From assembly GCF_035510375.1 (NCBI RefSeq), contig NZ_DATKHG010000055.1: DNA of 64,000 nt; one strand, written 5' to 3'. A program made the translations under genes and the position numbers. The first letter of the stretch is position 1. Every line of letters starts with the position of its first letter. The stretch comes from Paenibacillus_I sp035510375 (GTDB lineage: Bacteria > Bacillota > Bacilli > Paenibacillales > Paenibacillaceae). The notes under the pieces were generated by a model. It was given only the letters and a program-made list of their open reading frames with translations. It was not told the DNA's origin and did no database searches. Positions 8,263 to 15,479 of the stretch are shown piece after piece.

Positions 8263-8658
8263 ATGAAAGTCCATGTTGTTCGACGCCTGGGTAGAAAAGA
8301 GTTCGATATCGTCGAAATCGACTTGGCCGATGTTCTCTTCACATTTGTTGAGGGAAGCGTCATCAAGTATCAGACGAGGACAGAGGTATTCAGCCAAATC
8401 AGCACGCTGGAGGAGCAGGAGAGACTGTTTTCGACGATGGGCTTTGCAAAGTTGGAACGGGGATATCTTGTCCATATGGACAAGGTGGAATGGTTCGACG
8501 AGGACACCTATCAGGTGTTTTTCGAGCGTCATCCGTCCAAAGCCGCTCCAAGCGCGCCTGTAGCGCGGGCGCACCGGAAAGACATTCCGGAAGGAAAGGT
8601 CGTCAAACCGGCGCCTCACAGCGTTGCCAAAGGGCTGTATTACCCGACTGGCCGCTAA
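8263..8658 (+). CDS. LytTR DNA-binding domain protein (no receiver domain)
   Basis: The gene starts one base after the AgrD-like stop codon. The 131-residue product reads as a LytTR domain through most of its length: the early strand VHVVRRLGRKEFDIVEIDL, then SVIKYQTRTEVF and the segment FSTMGFAKLERGYLVHMDKVEWFD, which matches the family pattern of F-R-hRSYLVN-hI. The last 40 residues are a basic tail. AgrA-type regulators normally carry a response-regulator receiver ahead of LytTR; here it is absent, and no kinase is present either. The protein would therefore act by direct sensing, by titration, or with a distant partner. Confidence 0.82.
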   Translation: MKVHVVRRLGRKEFDIVEIDLADVLFTFVEGSVIKYQTRTEVFSQISTLEEQERLFSTMGFAKLERGYLVHMDKVEWFDEDTYQVFFERHPSKAAPSAPVARAHRKDIPEGKVVKPAPHSVAKGLYYPTGR

Positions 8659-8697
8659 GCGGACAAGCCCAGAGGCGTGTTGTAAACCAAAGGCAAC

Positions 8698-8742
8698 AAA
8701 GAGCCGTCCAGCCCTGCTGGCGGCTCTTTGCGTATGCTTTTT
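8698..8742 (+). terminator. Intrinsic terminator of the agr-like operon
   Basis: AAAGAGCCG pairs with CGGCTCTTT around a 14-base loop and is followed by a T-rich tail. The TTGACA of the next promoter begins inside the tail. Confidence 0.85.
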
Positions 8743-8769
8743 GACAAGCTTCGTATCCCGTGATAACAT
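8741..8769 (+). promoter_or_regulatory. Sigma-A promoter of ung
   Basis: A consensus TTGACA at 8741-8746 and TAACAT at 8764-8769 are 17 bases apart, with TG one base ahead of the -10 box (extended -10). Confidence 0.78.
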
Positions 8770-8811
8770 CGGACGCACAAGATGGAAAATGATAGAGAGC
8801 GAGGGTAGCGT

Positions 8812-9504
8812 ATGGGCTTGGGTACGGGATTTGCGAACGATTGGGCGGAGCTGCTGGCCTCGGAGATGAAACAGCCTTATTATGTTTCGCTGCAGGACAG
8901 GCTTGCCGCGGAATACGAATCGGGCGGCGTGTATCCCGAATCGTCCGACGTTTTTAATGCGCTGCAATATACGTCTTACGCCGACACGAAGGCGGTCATC
9001 CTGGGGCAGGATCCTTATCATGGGCCGGGCCAGGCGCATGGTCTCAGCTTCTCCGTCAATCCGGGCGTGCGGATTCCGCCGTCGCTCCAAAATATATATA
9101 AAGAGCTTCATGACGATCTCGGCTGCCCGATTCCGGACCACGGCTGCCTCGTATCATGGGCGAAGCGGGGCGTGCTGCTGTTGAACGCCGTATTGACGGT
9201 GCAAGCGGGAAAAGCGGGCTCCCACCAGGGAATCGGCTGGGAGCGGTTTACCGACCGGATCGTGGCGGCCTTGGGCGCGCGCGAGAAGCCGGTTGTTTTT
9301 ATTTTATGGGGAAAGCATGCGCAGGATAAAGCGGCCATCATCGATCGCGATCGGCATGCGGTGATCGCGTCCCCTCACCCGAGTCCTTTTGCGGCTCGCC
9401 GCGGGTTTTTCGGGAGCAGGCCGTTCTCGCGCGCAAATGCGCATTTGCGGTCCTTCGGAAGCCGGGAGATCGACTGGTGCCTGCCGGCCGTTCCGGAGAA
9501 GTGA
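8812..9504 (+). CDS. ung: Uracil-DNA glycosylase, family 1
   Basis: The 230-residue enzyme removes uracil from DNA as the first step of base excision repair. The water-activating loop GQDPYH is at residues 65-70 (catalytic Asp67) and the leucine-intercalation loop HPSPF is at 189-193. The conserved GVLLLNAVLTV and VFILWGKHAQ segments are also present. Length is normal for the family. The radical SAM gene begins inside the last codons, so the two may once have formed an operon. Confidence 0.97.
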   Translation: MGLGTGFANDWAELLASEMKQPYYVSLQDRLAAEYESGGVYPESSDVFNALQYTSYADTKAVILGQDPYHGPGQAHGLSFSVNPGVRIPPSLQNIYKELHDDLGCPIPDHGCLVSWAKRGVLLLNAVLTVQAGKAGSHQGIGWERFTDRIVAALGAREKPVVFILWGKHAQDKAAIIDRDRHAVIASPHPSPFAARRGFFGSRPFSRANAHLRSFGSREIDWCLPAVPEK

Positions 9505-9505
9505 G

Positions 9506-9907
9506 ATGACGGTCACGCGGCTGACCAAGCCCGCCAAGTGGCTGAATCAGGCCGGCGGGTATTTGACGGTCTATTCCCACACGCTGAATCCTTACTCGGG
9601 CTGTTCCTTCGGCTGCACGTATTGTTACGTCAGGCGGTTGCCGGTCGGCTTGTTCCGGAGGGCCGAGTGGGGCGATTGGGTCGACGTCAAATCGTTCGAT
9701 CCCGGCGCTTTCGACAGGGAGTGGTCCCGGGCGCTGAACGCGGGTGAAGTGACCGTGTTTATGGCGTCCGCGACCGATCCGTACCAACCGGCGGAATACC
9801 GGCATGGAATTACGCGCGGCCTGCTGGAGCGGATGGCGGAGAGGCCGCCGGCTTTCTTATTGCTCCCTGCAGCGATTCGGCCAGCACCGGTGTGTAGGCC
9901 GCGCTGA
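9506..9907 (+). pseudogene. Radical SAM protein (SplB/Rv2578c-like), 3' truncated
   Basis: The frame starts at ATG 9506 right behind the ung stop codon. It carries the iron-sulfur motif CSFGCTYC (Cys33, Cys37, Cys40), LNPYSGCSFGC and MASATDPYQPAE, typical of radical SAM proteins of the SplB-like group that are usually about 280-300 residues long. Family-like sequence ends near residue 112 (RGLLERMAE); the remaining 20 residues are Pro/Arg/Ala-rich filler read through the end of the opposite-strand SLH gene. The catalytic barrel is less than half complete, so this is a truncated relic, joined at about 9840-9880 to another gene's end. Confidence 0.8.
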
Positions 9908-10781
9908 TATAAGTTGCGGCTTTCACTTCCGTAATAACCTGCGCATACATTCGGTCCGGATCCGGCAAGACGGCCTCGGTATGGAGAATAGCCCGGTCTC
10001 CGTCAAACACGATCGAGGCAATACGGATGCCGTAGCCGGAATGCGGCGCATTGGCTTTAACCGTCACCTCATTCACATCCGGATTGACCGCTTTCGTTTC
10101 GAGCTTCGTATCCGTCAACGGACTTGGAGCGGGTGTGTCGGCCGATTGCATGTCCTCCACGAACTTGATTGCATCATGAAGCCAACCGGCCGCAACGCCG
10201 CGGGTGACCGCAGCCTTCGGATAGAACATGCGCTTCGCGTCAAGGCTGACGATCTGCGCGTTGAGAAGCTTCTGGATGCTGTTCATGTATGCGGGATTAA
10301 CATCCGCTTCGTCTGCCAATTCCGTATAGATTTCCGTGAAAAAGTATTCGCCGGTACGCATCATGCCCTGGAACAGAAGATAGGCAAATTGCTCGCGGGT
10401 CATGCTCTGATCGGCCTTGACGTCCCTGGGAATCTCCAGCCCGTTATGGTATGCGGTAATAAAAGCGTCGGCATACCACGCATCGTCCTTTAAATTCGGG
10501 AAATAATCGGTTGCTTTCGGTGCCTTGGCGAACCGGACATGATCGACATTAAGCCCCAAGCCTTTCACGATGATCGACACGCCTGCCGCGTAGGTGAGAT
10601 TGCGGCCGGGATTGTATTTTCCGTTCGCGTCCCCTTCCAGGACGCCTCTCTCCCGTAAGGCGTTGATTTTGTCCGCGTCCGGATGGCCGCCGACGTCCGA
10701 GAACGCCCACGCGGATTGGCTCAGCGCCCAAAGCAACGAGAAAACGGCCAGCAAGATGAATAACGGCTGCTTTTTCTTCAT
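9810..10781 (-). CDS. Secreted SLH (S-layer homology) domain protein, altered C-terminus
   Basis: A signal peptide (MKKKQPLFILLAVFSLLWALS...AWA) is followed directly by SLH-type repeats: FSDVGGHPDADKINALRERGVLEGDANGKYNPGRNLTYAAGVSIIVK, a second with DAFITAYHNGLEI and MTREQFAYLLFQ, and a third less regular one. Such repeats bind pyruvylated cell-wall polymer. The product has 323 residues. A beta-rich tail ends near TYISAAYTPVLAES; the last 20 residues (from about LQGAIRKPAA) are encoded in DNA that on the other strand belongs to the truncated radical SAM gene, so the natural stop was probably lost. An AGGGGTGA site precedes the ATG. Confidence 0.8.
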   Translation of the reverse strand: MKKKQPLFILLAVFSLLWALSQSAWAFSDVGGHPDADKINALRERGVLEGDANGKYNPGRNLTYAAGVSIIVKGLGLNVDHVRFAKAPKATDYFPNLKDDAWYADAFITAYHNGLEIPRDVKADQSMTREQFAYLLFQGMMRTGEYFFTEIYTELADEADVNPAYMNSIQKLLNAQIVSLDAKRMFYPKAAVTRGVAAGWLHDAIKFVEDMQSADTPAPSPLTDTKLETKAVNPDVNEVTVKANAPHSGYGIRIASIVFDGDRAILHTEAVLPDPDRMYAQVITEVKAATYISAAYTPVLAESLQGAIRKPAASPPSAPAGRA

Positions 10782-10966
10782 GATCGTTCACCCCTGTACA
10801 TCAGTTTGGTTGAATTGCTTTTCTGTCCTCCTAGACGCAGCTTCTTCATCAAAGGTTGCATGGATGGCCGGCAATCGTATTCGGCGTCCGGCATTCGACA
10901 TGGCAGACAAATCCACCGCCCTTAAGGTACAATGGAATTAAATTCGAAGGGTAACGGGGGCGCGGC

Positions 10967-11068
10967 ATGCTGAAAAAATGGAACTGGACGTGGATCGCCA
11001 TACTTGCCGGCCTGATCCTGTTCTGGAGCTTGGTTATTTATTGGCTTTTCGATTTACAAATTAACTAA
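10967..11068 (+). CDS. Small single-pass membrane protein (33 aa)
   Basis: ATG at 10967 opens a 33-codon frame: basic/aromatic start (MLKKWNWTW), a clear membrane segment IAILAGLILFWSLVIYWLF, then DLQIN and stop. A TACAAT -10-like box lies at about 10928 and a GGGGGCG site 6 bases upstream. Composition is entirely protein-like for a short membrane peptide, but no family is recognised. Confidence 0.5.
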   Translation: MLKKWNWTWIAILAGLILFWSLVIYWLFDLQIN

Positions 11069-11435
11069 AATTCCGTCTCAAGAATTGAAGAACGCAGTCT
11101 ATAGATTGTCGGCTCTGATTGCAGCTTACAGGTAGAAAAAGATCGCCTACCGCCCGGATCCGTTGGGGCACGGTATACCCGGGGCAGCCAATCGGGCGCG
11201 ATGCCGTGAACGGGACGTTCTTCTATTCGTTTGCCCAGCAAACCTTCAGGGTAACCGCCAAACCATAAGCATACGGTCTTGAGCATACGGCAGCATACGG
11301 CAGCATATGGGGGGAGACGGTCAACAAATATTTTATGTAATCGAGCTTTGTGATTCCGGCCTCCGGCCAAAGCGGCTTGTCCGGGGTTGTAATGATGATT
11401 TCTTTACCCTCGATGGTGGTGACGAGCTCAGTCAT
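11069..11435 (-). pseudogene. Remnant of a LigD-type polymerase/primase domain gene (NHEJ)
   Basis: On the minus strand the start EGKEIIITTPDKPLWPEAG, then ITKLDYIKYLLTVSPHMLPYAA, is the characteristic N-terminus of the polymerase domain of LigD-type end-joining proteins. The frame is then broken near 11280, where the sequence GCATACGGCA is repeated two to three times. The next frame still reads YPEGLLGKRIEERPVHGIAPDWLP, resembling the following PDG...APDW region, and then similarity ends. A functional domain needs about 290 residues, so this is a degraded fragment of about 100 codons. Confidence 0.7.
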
Positions 11436-11527
11436 GGACCCTCCTGCGATATGAAACTAACGAATATTCTGCGCCCCGCCGCCCAAACTATGTAATACTC
11501 GAACCGGTTTTCCGAACCCCCAAAGCA

Positions 11528-11556
11528 CAAAAGATCCCTTGCTGCACAAGGGATCC
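11528..11556 (-). terminator. Terminator downstream of tRNA-Val
   Basis: On the minus strand GATCCCTTGTGCAGCAAGGGATC is followed by TTTTG, placed directly behind the tRNA. Confidence 0.75.
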
Positions 11557-11570
11557 CGGTTTATTATGTA

Positions 11571-11646
11571 TGGTGATCTGTAGTGGGCTCGAACCACTGA
11601 CCCCCACCCTGTCAAGATGGTGCTCTCCCAGCTGAGCTAACAGATC
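11571..11646 (-). tRNA. tRNA-Val (GAC)
   Basis: A 76-base cloverleaf on the minus strand with encoded CCA: acceptor GATCTGT/ACAGATC, D stem GCTC/GAGC, anticodon loop TTGACAG (anticodon GAC), T arm AGTGG-TTCGAGC-CCACT. Confidence 0.95.
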
Positions 11647-11666
11647 ACGTCGTAGCGACAAGTAAT

Positions 11667-11695
11667 AATATATCAACTTTCAACGATGGAGTCAA
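11667..11695 (-). promoter_or_regulatory. Sigma-A promoter of tRNA-Val
   Basis: Read on the minus strand, TTGACT and TATATT are separated by exactly 17 bases and lie about 20 bases upstream of the tRNA. Confidence 0.85.
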
Positions 11696-11931
11696 CCCTT
11701 TGCCGCAAAAATTTGCCGGACCGGCAGATCGGCCGACGCGTTCGAGCAATCATAATCGCTTTCCAAATGATCGATCATCGGAAGCCTCCTTGGGATAGAC
11801 GTGGCGGTAACGGTGACGGCAATCCGCTAATAGTATGGCTGTCCGCGGACGGTTATGCGGCTGAGGCGACTTTTTTCGCCTGCGGCGGCATACGTATCAG
11901 TGAGCGGATTTCATCGGGAGGCGGTCGACTC

Positions 11932-12075
11932 ATGTTGAAGGAAGCGATTATGCTCGCCGTGTGGCTGATCGGATTGTTTCTCATCATCGGGATTGCTGTC
12001 GCAGGCATCTGGCGGATGGTCTCGAGGGACTCATTCAAATACGATGAGAGGTTTGTTTGGCGCAAACGCCTTTGA
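11932..12075 (+). CDS. Small membrane protein (47 aa)
   Basis: The start at 11932 is preceded by GGGAGG with about 10 bases spacing. The product has one long hydrophobic segment (IMLAVWLIGLFLIIGIAVAG) followed by a basic, aromatic tail (WRMVSRDSFKYDERFVWRKRL). The frame is open further upstream, but that part has no ribosome binding site and an un-protein-like composition. The family is unknown. It precedes a small lipoprotein gene by 74 bases and may be co-transcribed with it. Confidence 0.55.
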   Translation: MLKEAIMLAVWLIGLFLIIGIAVAGIWRMVSRDSFKYDERFVWRKRL

Positions 12076-12149
12076 GTCCGGGTTAAAAAGGCTGCCGGAC
12101 GGTCATACTGCTCCCATAACCCGCAATCGGGAATCGGGAGTGATAGGCG

Positions 12150-12419
12150 ATGAAACGCATGGCGTATACCATGCTCGGCTTGCTGCTGCTGGCTGCCGGA
12201 ACGAGCGGCTGCGAGCGGCCTGCCTGGTGGCTCATGGGGGCTAAGCGGCCAACCGTGACGGACAGCGTATTCGGGTCCGTCTATGCGGAATCCGTTTTCG
12301 TCGATCTTTACGGTCAACCGGAGAAGAAAGGTGCGAAGGAGGAGATGTTGAGGCCTTCCGAAACATTCGAGCCCGGCATCCGGAAAGACAACGGTACGCC
12401 CTTGATAAAGGAACGTTAG
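12150..12419 (+). CDS. Small lipoprotein (89 aa)
   Basis: The product begins MKRMAYTMLGLLLLAAGTSGCE: two basic residues, a hydrophobic core and the lipobox TSGC, so Cys21 would be lipid-modified and the mature 69-residue protein held outside the membrane. The mature part is polar (FGSVYAESVFVDLYGQPEKKG) and matches no family known to me. A terminator follows shortly after the stop codon. Confidence 0.65.
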   Translation: MKRMAYTMLGLLLLAAGTSGCERPAWWLMGAKRPTVTDSVFGSVYAESVFVDLYGQPEKKGAKEEMLRPSETFEPGIRKDNGTPLIKER

Positions 12420-12434
12420 CATGGGATTGACATC

Positions 12435-12473
12435 AAAAAGGACCGCCCTTCACCGATGAAGGGACGGTCCTTG
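12435..12473. terminator. Bidirectional terminator
   Basis: AAGGACCGCCCTTC pairs with GAAGGGACGGTCCTT around a 5-base loop, with A/T tails on both sides; it separates the lipoprotein gene from the convergent hydrolase gene. Confidence 0.85.
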
Positions 12474-12478
12474 CTCTG

Positions 12479-13204
12479 TCAAAAGCGGTATCTGCGATGC
12501 TGCTCGACGAATTGCATTTTGCCGGTCCGGCCGACGAACTCGTCCTTGTTATCCGGATAGTGCATGAGGTAAATCCTCTCCTGCACGTCCTCCGGCAGCG
12601 TAAGCAGCTCGTCAAGCGCGGCGTGCACGATACCCGGCGGCTTGAGCTGGCAATCGTGGAAGACGGTGCAGCCTTTCTCGCGAACCATACGGGTGACGAG
12701 CTCGGGAGCGAATTGCATATCGGACGAATAAAAGAAGGAATCGTTCACCAGCAGCGAATAGCTGATTTTGCCCGGAATGTGTTCCGTCCGGATCAATTCG
12801 ACCCGCAGGCCCGGATGAAGCTCGAGCGCCTTGCCCTCTTCGAGCGGTTTGACCTGGAAAAAGTCTTCAAGCGTCTCATGCTCCCACTGCTGCAAACCTC
12901 CCTTTAGCGTATGCTCCCACAACGGTTCCAGAAGCTTGGCCGGAACGAATAGAATCGGCTTCTTGCGGAATTCGAATCGCATCCGGAACGCGATTTCCTC
13001 CAGCCCGCCGACATGGTCGCCGTGGATGTGCGTCACCAGCAGCGCGTCGATCTCATCGATCGGCTTGCCGAGCGCGTGAAGCGCGGCCGGAGCCGTAATG
13101 CCGCAATCGATCATAAGCGTAAATTCGTTTGCGAACAGAAGCGCGTTGTTATTGTAATAATTTTTGGCCCAGGCGCTGCCTGTTCCGAGCATTAGGATGT
13201 CCAA
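12479..13204 (-). CDS. MBL-fold metallo-hydrolase (RNase Z/YhfI-like)
   Basis: The 241-residue protein starts with a typical beta-lactamase-fold opening (MDILMLGTGSAW...NALLF, then MIDCG) and carries the metal-binding motif THIHGDHVGG at residues 58-67 (His59, His61, Asp63, His64). Further ligands are likely in FYSSDMQF and the final MHYPDN region. Family members are hydrolases of phosphodiesters or thioesters; the substrate is unknown. The start codon is TTG, with AGGGGG about 9 bases upstream. Intact and of normal length. Confidence 0.87.
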   Translation of the reverse strand: MDILMLGTGSAWAKNYYNNNALLFANEFTLMIDCGITAPAALHALGKPIDEIDALLVTHIHGDHVGGLEEIAFRMRFEFRKKPILFVPAKLLEPLWEHTLKGGLQQWEHETLEDFFQVKPLEEGKALELHPGLRVELIRTEHIPGKISYSLLVNDSFFYSSDMQFAPELVTRMVREKGCTVFHDCQLKPPGIVHAALDELLTLPEDVQERIYLMHYPDNKDEFVGRTGKMQFVEQHRRYRF

Positions 13205-13366
13205 ACCGTTGTTCCCCCTGCGTCCATTTTAATAGAATGTAACATTTTTACTTTCAAAATAAAAGAGCAATAGGCTAAAACCCCGATAGTCCCGTGACAT
13301 TAGCCGCTTCCGCACCCATAGGCGAAACATACAATGGATCAGATATGCCGAAAGGGGCCAGCAGCG

Positions 13367-13564
13367 ATGAGCAAAGCGAAAGCGGCTAAGAAGAAAAAGG
13401 TCCACTCCGACCGCAAGACGGTCCGGATGAAAATCGTGTTATCCGCAACCTGCGAAGCATGTCCGACGCCTTGCGCCAGAGGGATCCGATACCGGGAGCG
13501 GATGCGGATGCCCGGCGCGGTCGGCAGAGGCGTGCCGTGCATCCTTACCCGGACGGTCGGGTGA
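13367..13564 (+). CDS. Small basic cysteine-motif protein (65 aa)
   Basis: The start MSKAKAAKKKKVHSDRKTVR is very basic and is followed by a short domain with SATCEACPTPCARG, a C-x2-C-x3-C cluster that could bind a metal, then MPGAVGRGVPCILTRT with a fourth cysteine. This resembles small conserved Paenibacillaceae proteins of unknown function. An in-frame upstream ATG at 13334 exists, but the Lys-rich start behind AAAGGGG is the better candidate. Nucleic-acid binding is a guess from charge. Confidence 0.6.
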   Translation: MSKAKAAKKKKVHSDRKTVRMKIVLSATCEACPTPCARGIRYRERMRMPGAVGRGVPCILTRTVG

Positions 13565-13705
13565 TCGATAAGATTTCCCGGGCAAGCGCACCGTTCTACA
13601 GAAACCGACGAAATCGGCAGGAAAATTTTTTTTGCAGTGGCGCAACTTCGGAGAGTCCGGCGAGTATAACCATACATCCAGATAAAATCGGATGGAGGTT
13701 AGTTC

Positions 13706-14269
13706 ATGAAGCTGAAGAAGCTGCTTGTCCTGGTCGTGCTTCTGTCCTTGTGGGGCGGCACGATGATGTTAGCGGACGCGGCCAGCCAGAGAGTGAAAGT
13801 GATCGTTAACGGTTCGGAGCTGAGCGAGTCGGGGCTTTTGGAGGAGAACAAAACTTATTTGCCTCTCCGCCAAATCGCCGGTACGTTGCAGTCACTGATC
13901 AGCTGGGACGATTCAACCGGGAAAGTCACCTTAAACAAACCGAACGTGCATATGTTTTTGTTTAAGGATACCACCGTGTTCGGCAAAGTAAACAAGGGCA
14001 GCAAGGTAACCTTCTCGGCCTGGGCCCAAGTGGACAGCCTGTTTACCGACATCTCGGCTTTCAAAATCGTCATCGCCGGTTCTGACGGCAAAGAAGAGCT
14101 GATCCAGTCGCAGGAGGTCACCTCCCAAAAGGATAATTTCTGGTTCCGCACGAAAGAGGTTCGCTACCAGTTCGATTCCGAAGGCAATTATCCGGTAAGA
14201 ATGTATATGAAGCCGAGCGGAAGCGACGAGTGGAATCTCGTTTCCGAGAAGCTCATTATCGCCGAATAA
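13706..14269 (+). CDS. Secreted protein with copper amine oxidase-like N-terminal (stalk) domain
   Basis: GGAGG lies 8 bases ahead of the ATG. A signal peptide (MKLKKLLVLVVLLSLWGGTMMLADA) precedes KVIVNGSEL...LLEENKTYLPLRQIAGTLQSLISWDDSTGKVTL, the hallmark of the copper amine oxidase N-terminal-like domain, common in cell-envelope proteins of Paenibacillus and not catalytic. The remaining 100 residues form a beta-rich domain (SKVTFSAWAQVDSL, FKIVIAGSDGKEELI, YPVRMYMKPSG) that may be a ligand-binding sandwich. Length 187; no anchor is visible. Confidence 0.82.
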   Translation: MKLKKLLVLVVLLSLWGGTMMLADAASQRVKVIVNGSELSESGLLEENKTYLPLRQIAGTLQSLISWDDSTGKVTLNKPNVHMFLFKDTTVFGKVNKGSKVTFSAWAQVDSLFTDISAFKIVIAGSDGKEELIQSQEVTSQKDNFWFRTKEVRYQFDSEGNYPVRMYMKPSGSDEWNLVSEKLIIAE

Positions 14270-14276
14270 CGCGTAA

Positions 14277-14325
14277 GCGGGCGCCGTTCCGGCGGGTCAG
14301 TCGGGACGGCGCCCGCCGTTTGACC
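14277..14325 (+). terminator. Probable terminator
   Basis: GCGGGCGCCGTTCC pairs with GGGACGGCGCCCGC around a 12-base loop just behind the stop codon. The T run is short (CGTTTG), so it is a strong hairpin but an imperfect terminator. Confidence 0.55.
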
Positions 14326-14392
14326 CGGGAAGTTCCGCATGGTACGATACGGAAGGAAAAACAAACTTTGCGAAACGAAATGAGGATGTGGC

Positions 14393-14704
14393 ATGAGCGA
14401 GCATAAACACGGCGACGATTGCGGCTGCGGACACGACCACGACCACGACCATGAGCACGAAGAGCATGTATTTCTGGTTGAGGACGAGGAAGGCAACGAA
14501 CGCGAAATGGTCATGGTTTATACGTTCGAATCGGAGGAAAAGGTGTATGCCGTATTGCTCGATCGCAACGATCCGGAAGCGGACGGCGTTATTTTCCGTA
14601 TAGAAGAGGAAAACGACGAAGCTTTCCTGGTAGGGATCGAGGACGATGCCGAGTGGGACCGCGTGACCCGCATTTACGAAGAGATCGCCCAGCAGGAAAG
14701 CTGA
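14393..14704 (+). CDS. DUF1292 family protein with His-rich N-terminus (103 aa)
   Basis: The protein starts with a metal-binding-like stretch (SEHKHGDDCGCGHDHDHDHE) and continues with the DUF1292 core: FLVEDEEGNEREMVMVYTFES...VYAVLLDRNDP, then VIFRIEEENDEAFLVGIEDDAEWDRV. DUF1292 proteins (YrzB-type) are small acidic proteins of unknown role. The His/Asp extension suggests zinc or nickel binding but is not part of the core domain. The terminator behind it gives a single-gene transcript. Confidence 0.85.
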   Translation: MSEHKHGDDCGCGHDHDHDHEHEEHVFLVEDEEGNEREMVMVYTFESEEKVYAVLLDRNDPEADGVIFRIEEENDEAFLVGIEDDAEWDRVTRIYEEIAQQES

Positions 14705-14719
14705 GCGCCCGGGAAATAG

Positions 14720-14759
14720 AAAGACGGCTTGCAATCGCGGGATTGCAAGCCGTCTTTTA
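14720..14759 (+). terminator. Intrinsic terminator
   Basis: A 16-base perfect stem (AAGACGGCTTGCAATC with GATTGCAAGCCGTCTT) has a GCGG loop and a TTTT tail. Confidence 0.92.
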
Positions 14760-14804
14760 GTAAACGCGGCCGCCCGTCTTCGAAAGGCGCCGATGTAGGT
14801 TTTC

Positions 14805-15224
14805 TCATTTGCGCGGATTGTAATAGATAGTTCGGCCATTGAACATGGTCAGCTCCGCCTGCAAATGCTTGGCCAGATATTTGCACAACTCATTGCCTTT
14901 GGCTTTGTCGCCGTGCGTGGCGTCGTCGGGCAGAACCACTTGAACGTAGTGGACGTCTTTGCCGTTCTCCGCCGTCCGGCCGACACCGAAAACGATGTAA
15001 CGATAGAGCGGATCGGCTCCCTTCAGATAAAACCATCGATCTTCCTCGCCGGGCTTCGTTTCGATCGTATAAGGAAAGGCGGCATCCGCATATTCCCAAT
15101 CGAGCTGCTTGCCGGTAAGCGATGTCTGTTCACGATATCGGTCGAGCCATTCTTTCACGCCGTCGAGCGACAGCTGTTCGACGGCCGAGCCGTCCACGAA
15201 ACGTATGTAAGCGCTTTGACCCAA
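14805..15224 (-). CDS. Conserved protein resembling DUF1885 (139 aa)
   Basis: The start is TTG behind a GGGGGTGG site. The sequence GQSAYIRFVDGSAVEQLSLDGVKEWLDRY, then DWEYADAAFPYTIE and YRYIVFGVG, agrees with my memory of the Bacillus/Geobacillus family DUF1885, a small single-domain protein without known function. There is no signal peptide. The gene is monocistronic and convergent with the DUF1292 gene. The family name is a recollection; that it is a real, conserved-looking cytosolic protein is well supported. Confidence 0.75.
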   Translation of the reverse strand: MGQSAYIRFVDGSAVEQLSLDGVKEWLDRYREQTSLTGKQLDWEYADAAFPYTIETKPGEEDRWFYLKGADPLYRYIVFGVGRTAENGKDVHYVQVVLPDDATHGDKAKGNELCKYLAKHLQAELTMFNGRTIYYNPRK

Positions 15225-15379
15225 AACTGTCCACCCCCTTTCCTAGAATAGCACCGATACGAACCGGTGACAATACAAGGTTGGGTGAAGGCGATTGCAA
15301 ACGAAAAGATGCGTTGACAGCCTCTGCTGGAAGTGAGGGATCCATATTGAGCATCGGAGCCGATTGCGGCAACGAACGA

Positions 15380-15430
15380 AAGGGCAGCCGCTCCCGAAAA
15401 CGACGCTTTCGAGAGCGGCTGCCCTTTTAT
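15380..15430. terminator. Terminator between speA and the divergent upstream region
   Basis: AAAGGGCAGCCGCTC pairs with GAGCGGCTGCCCTTT, with an inner extension of the stem; T-rich flanks occur on both sides. It would end the speA transcript. Confidence 0.85.
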
Positions 15431-15479
15431 ATGGCTTCGATACAGGTTTTCTCATGCCCTTGTCGGCGGTAGCCGCTTG

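Noticed and set aside
8640..8700. Right attachment site duplicating the tRNA-Leu 3' end
   Set aside because: No copy of the tRNA end was found at the right edge of the AT-rich insert.
11488..11676. Minus-strand frame of 62 codons across tRNA-Val
   Set aside because: It is the translated tRNA and its terminator.
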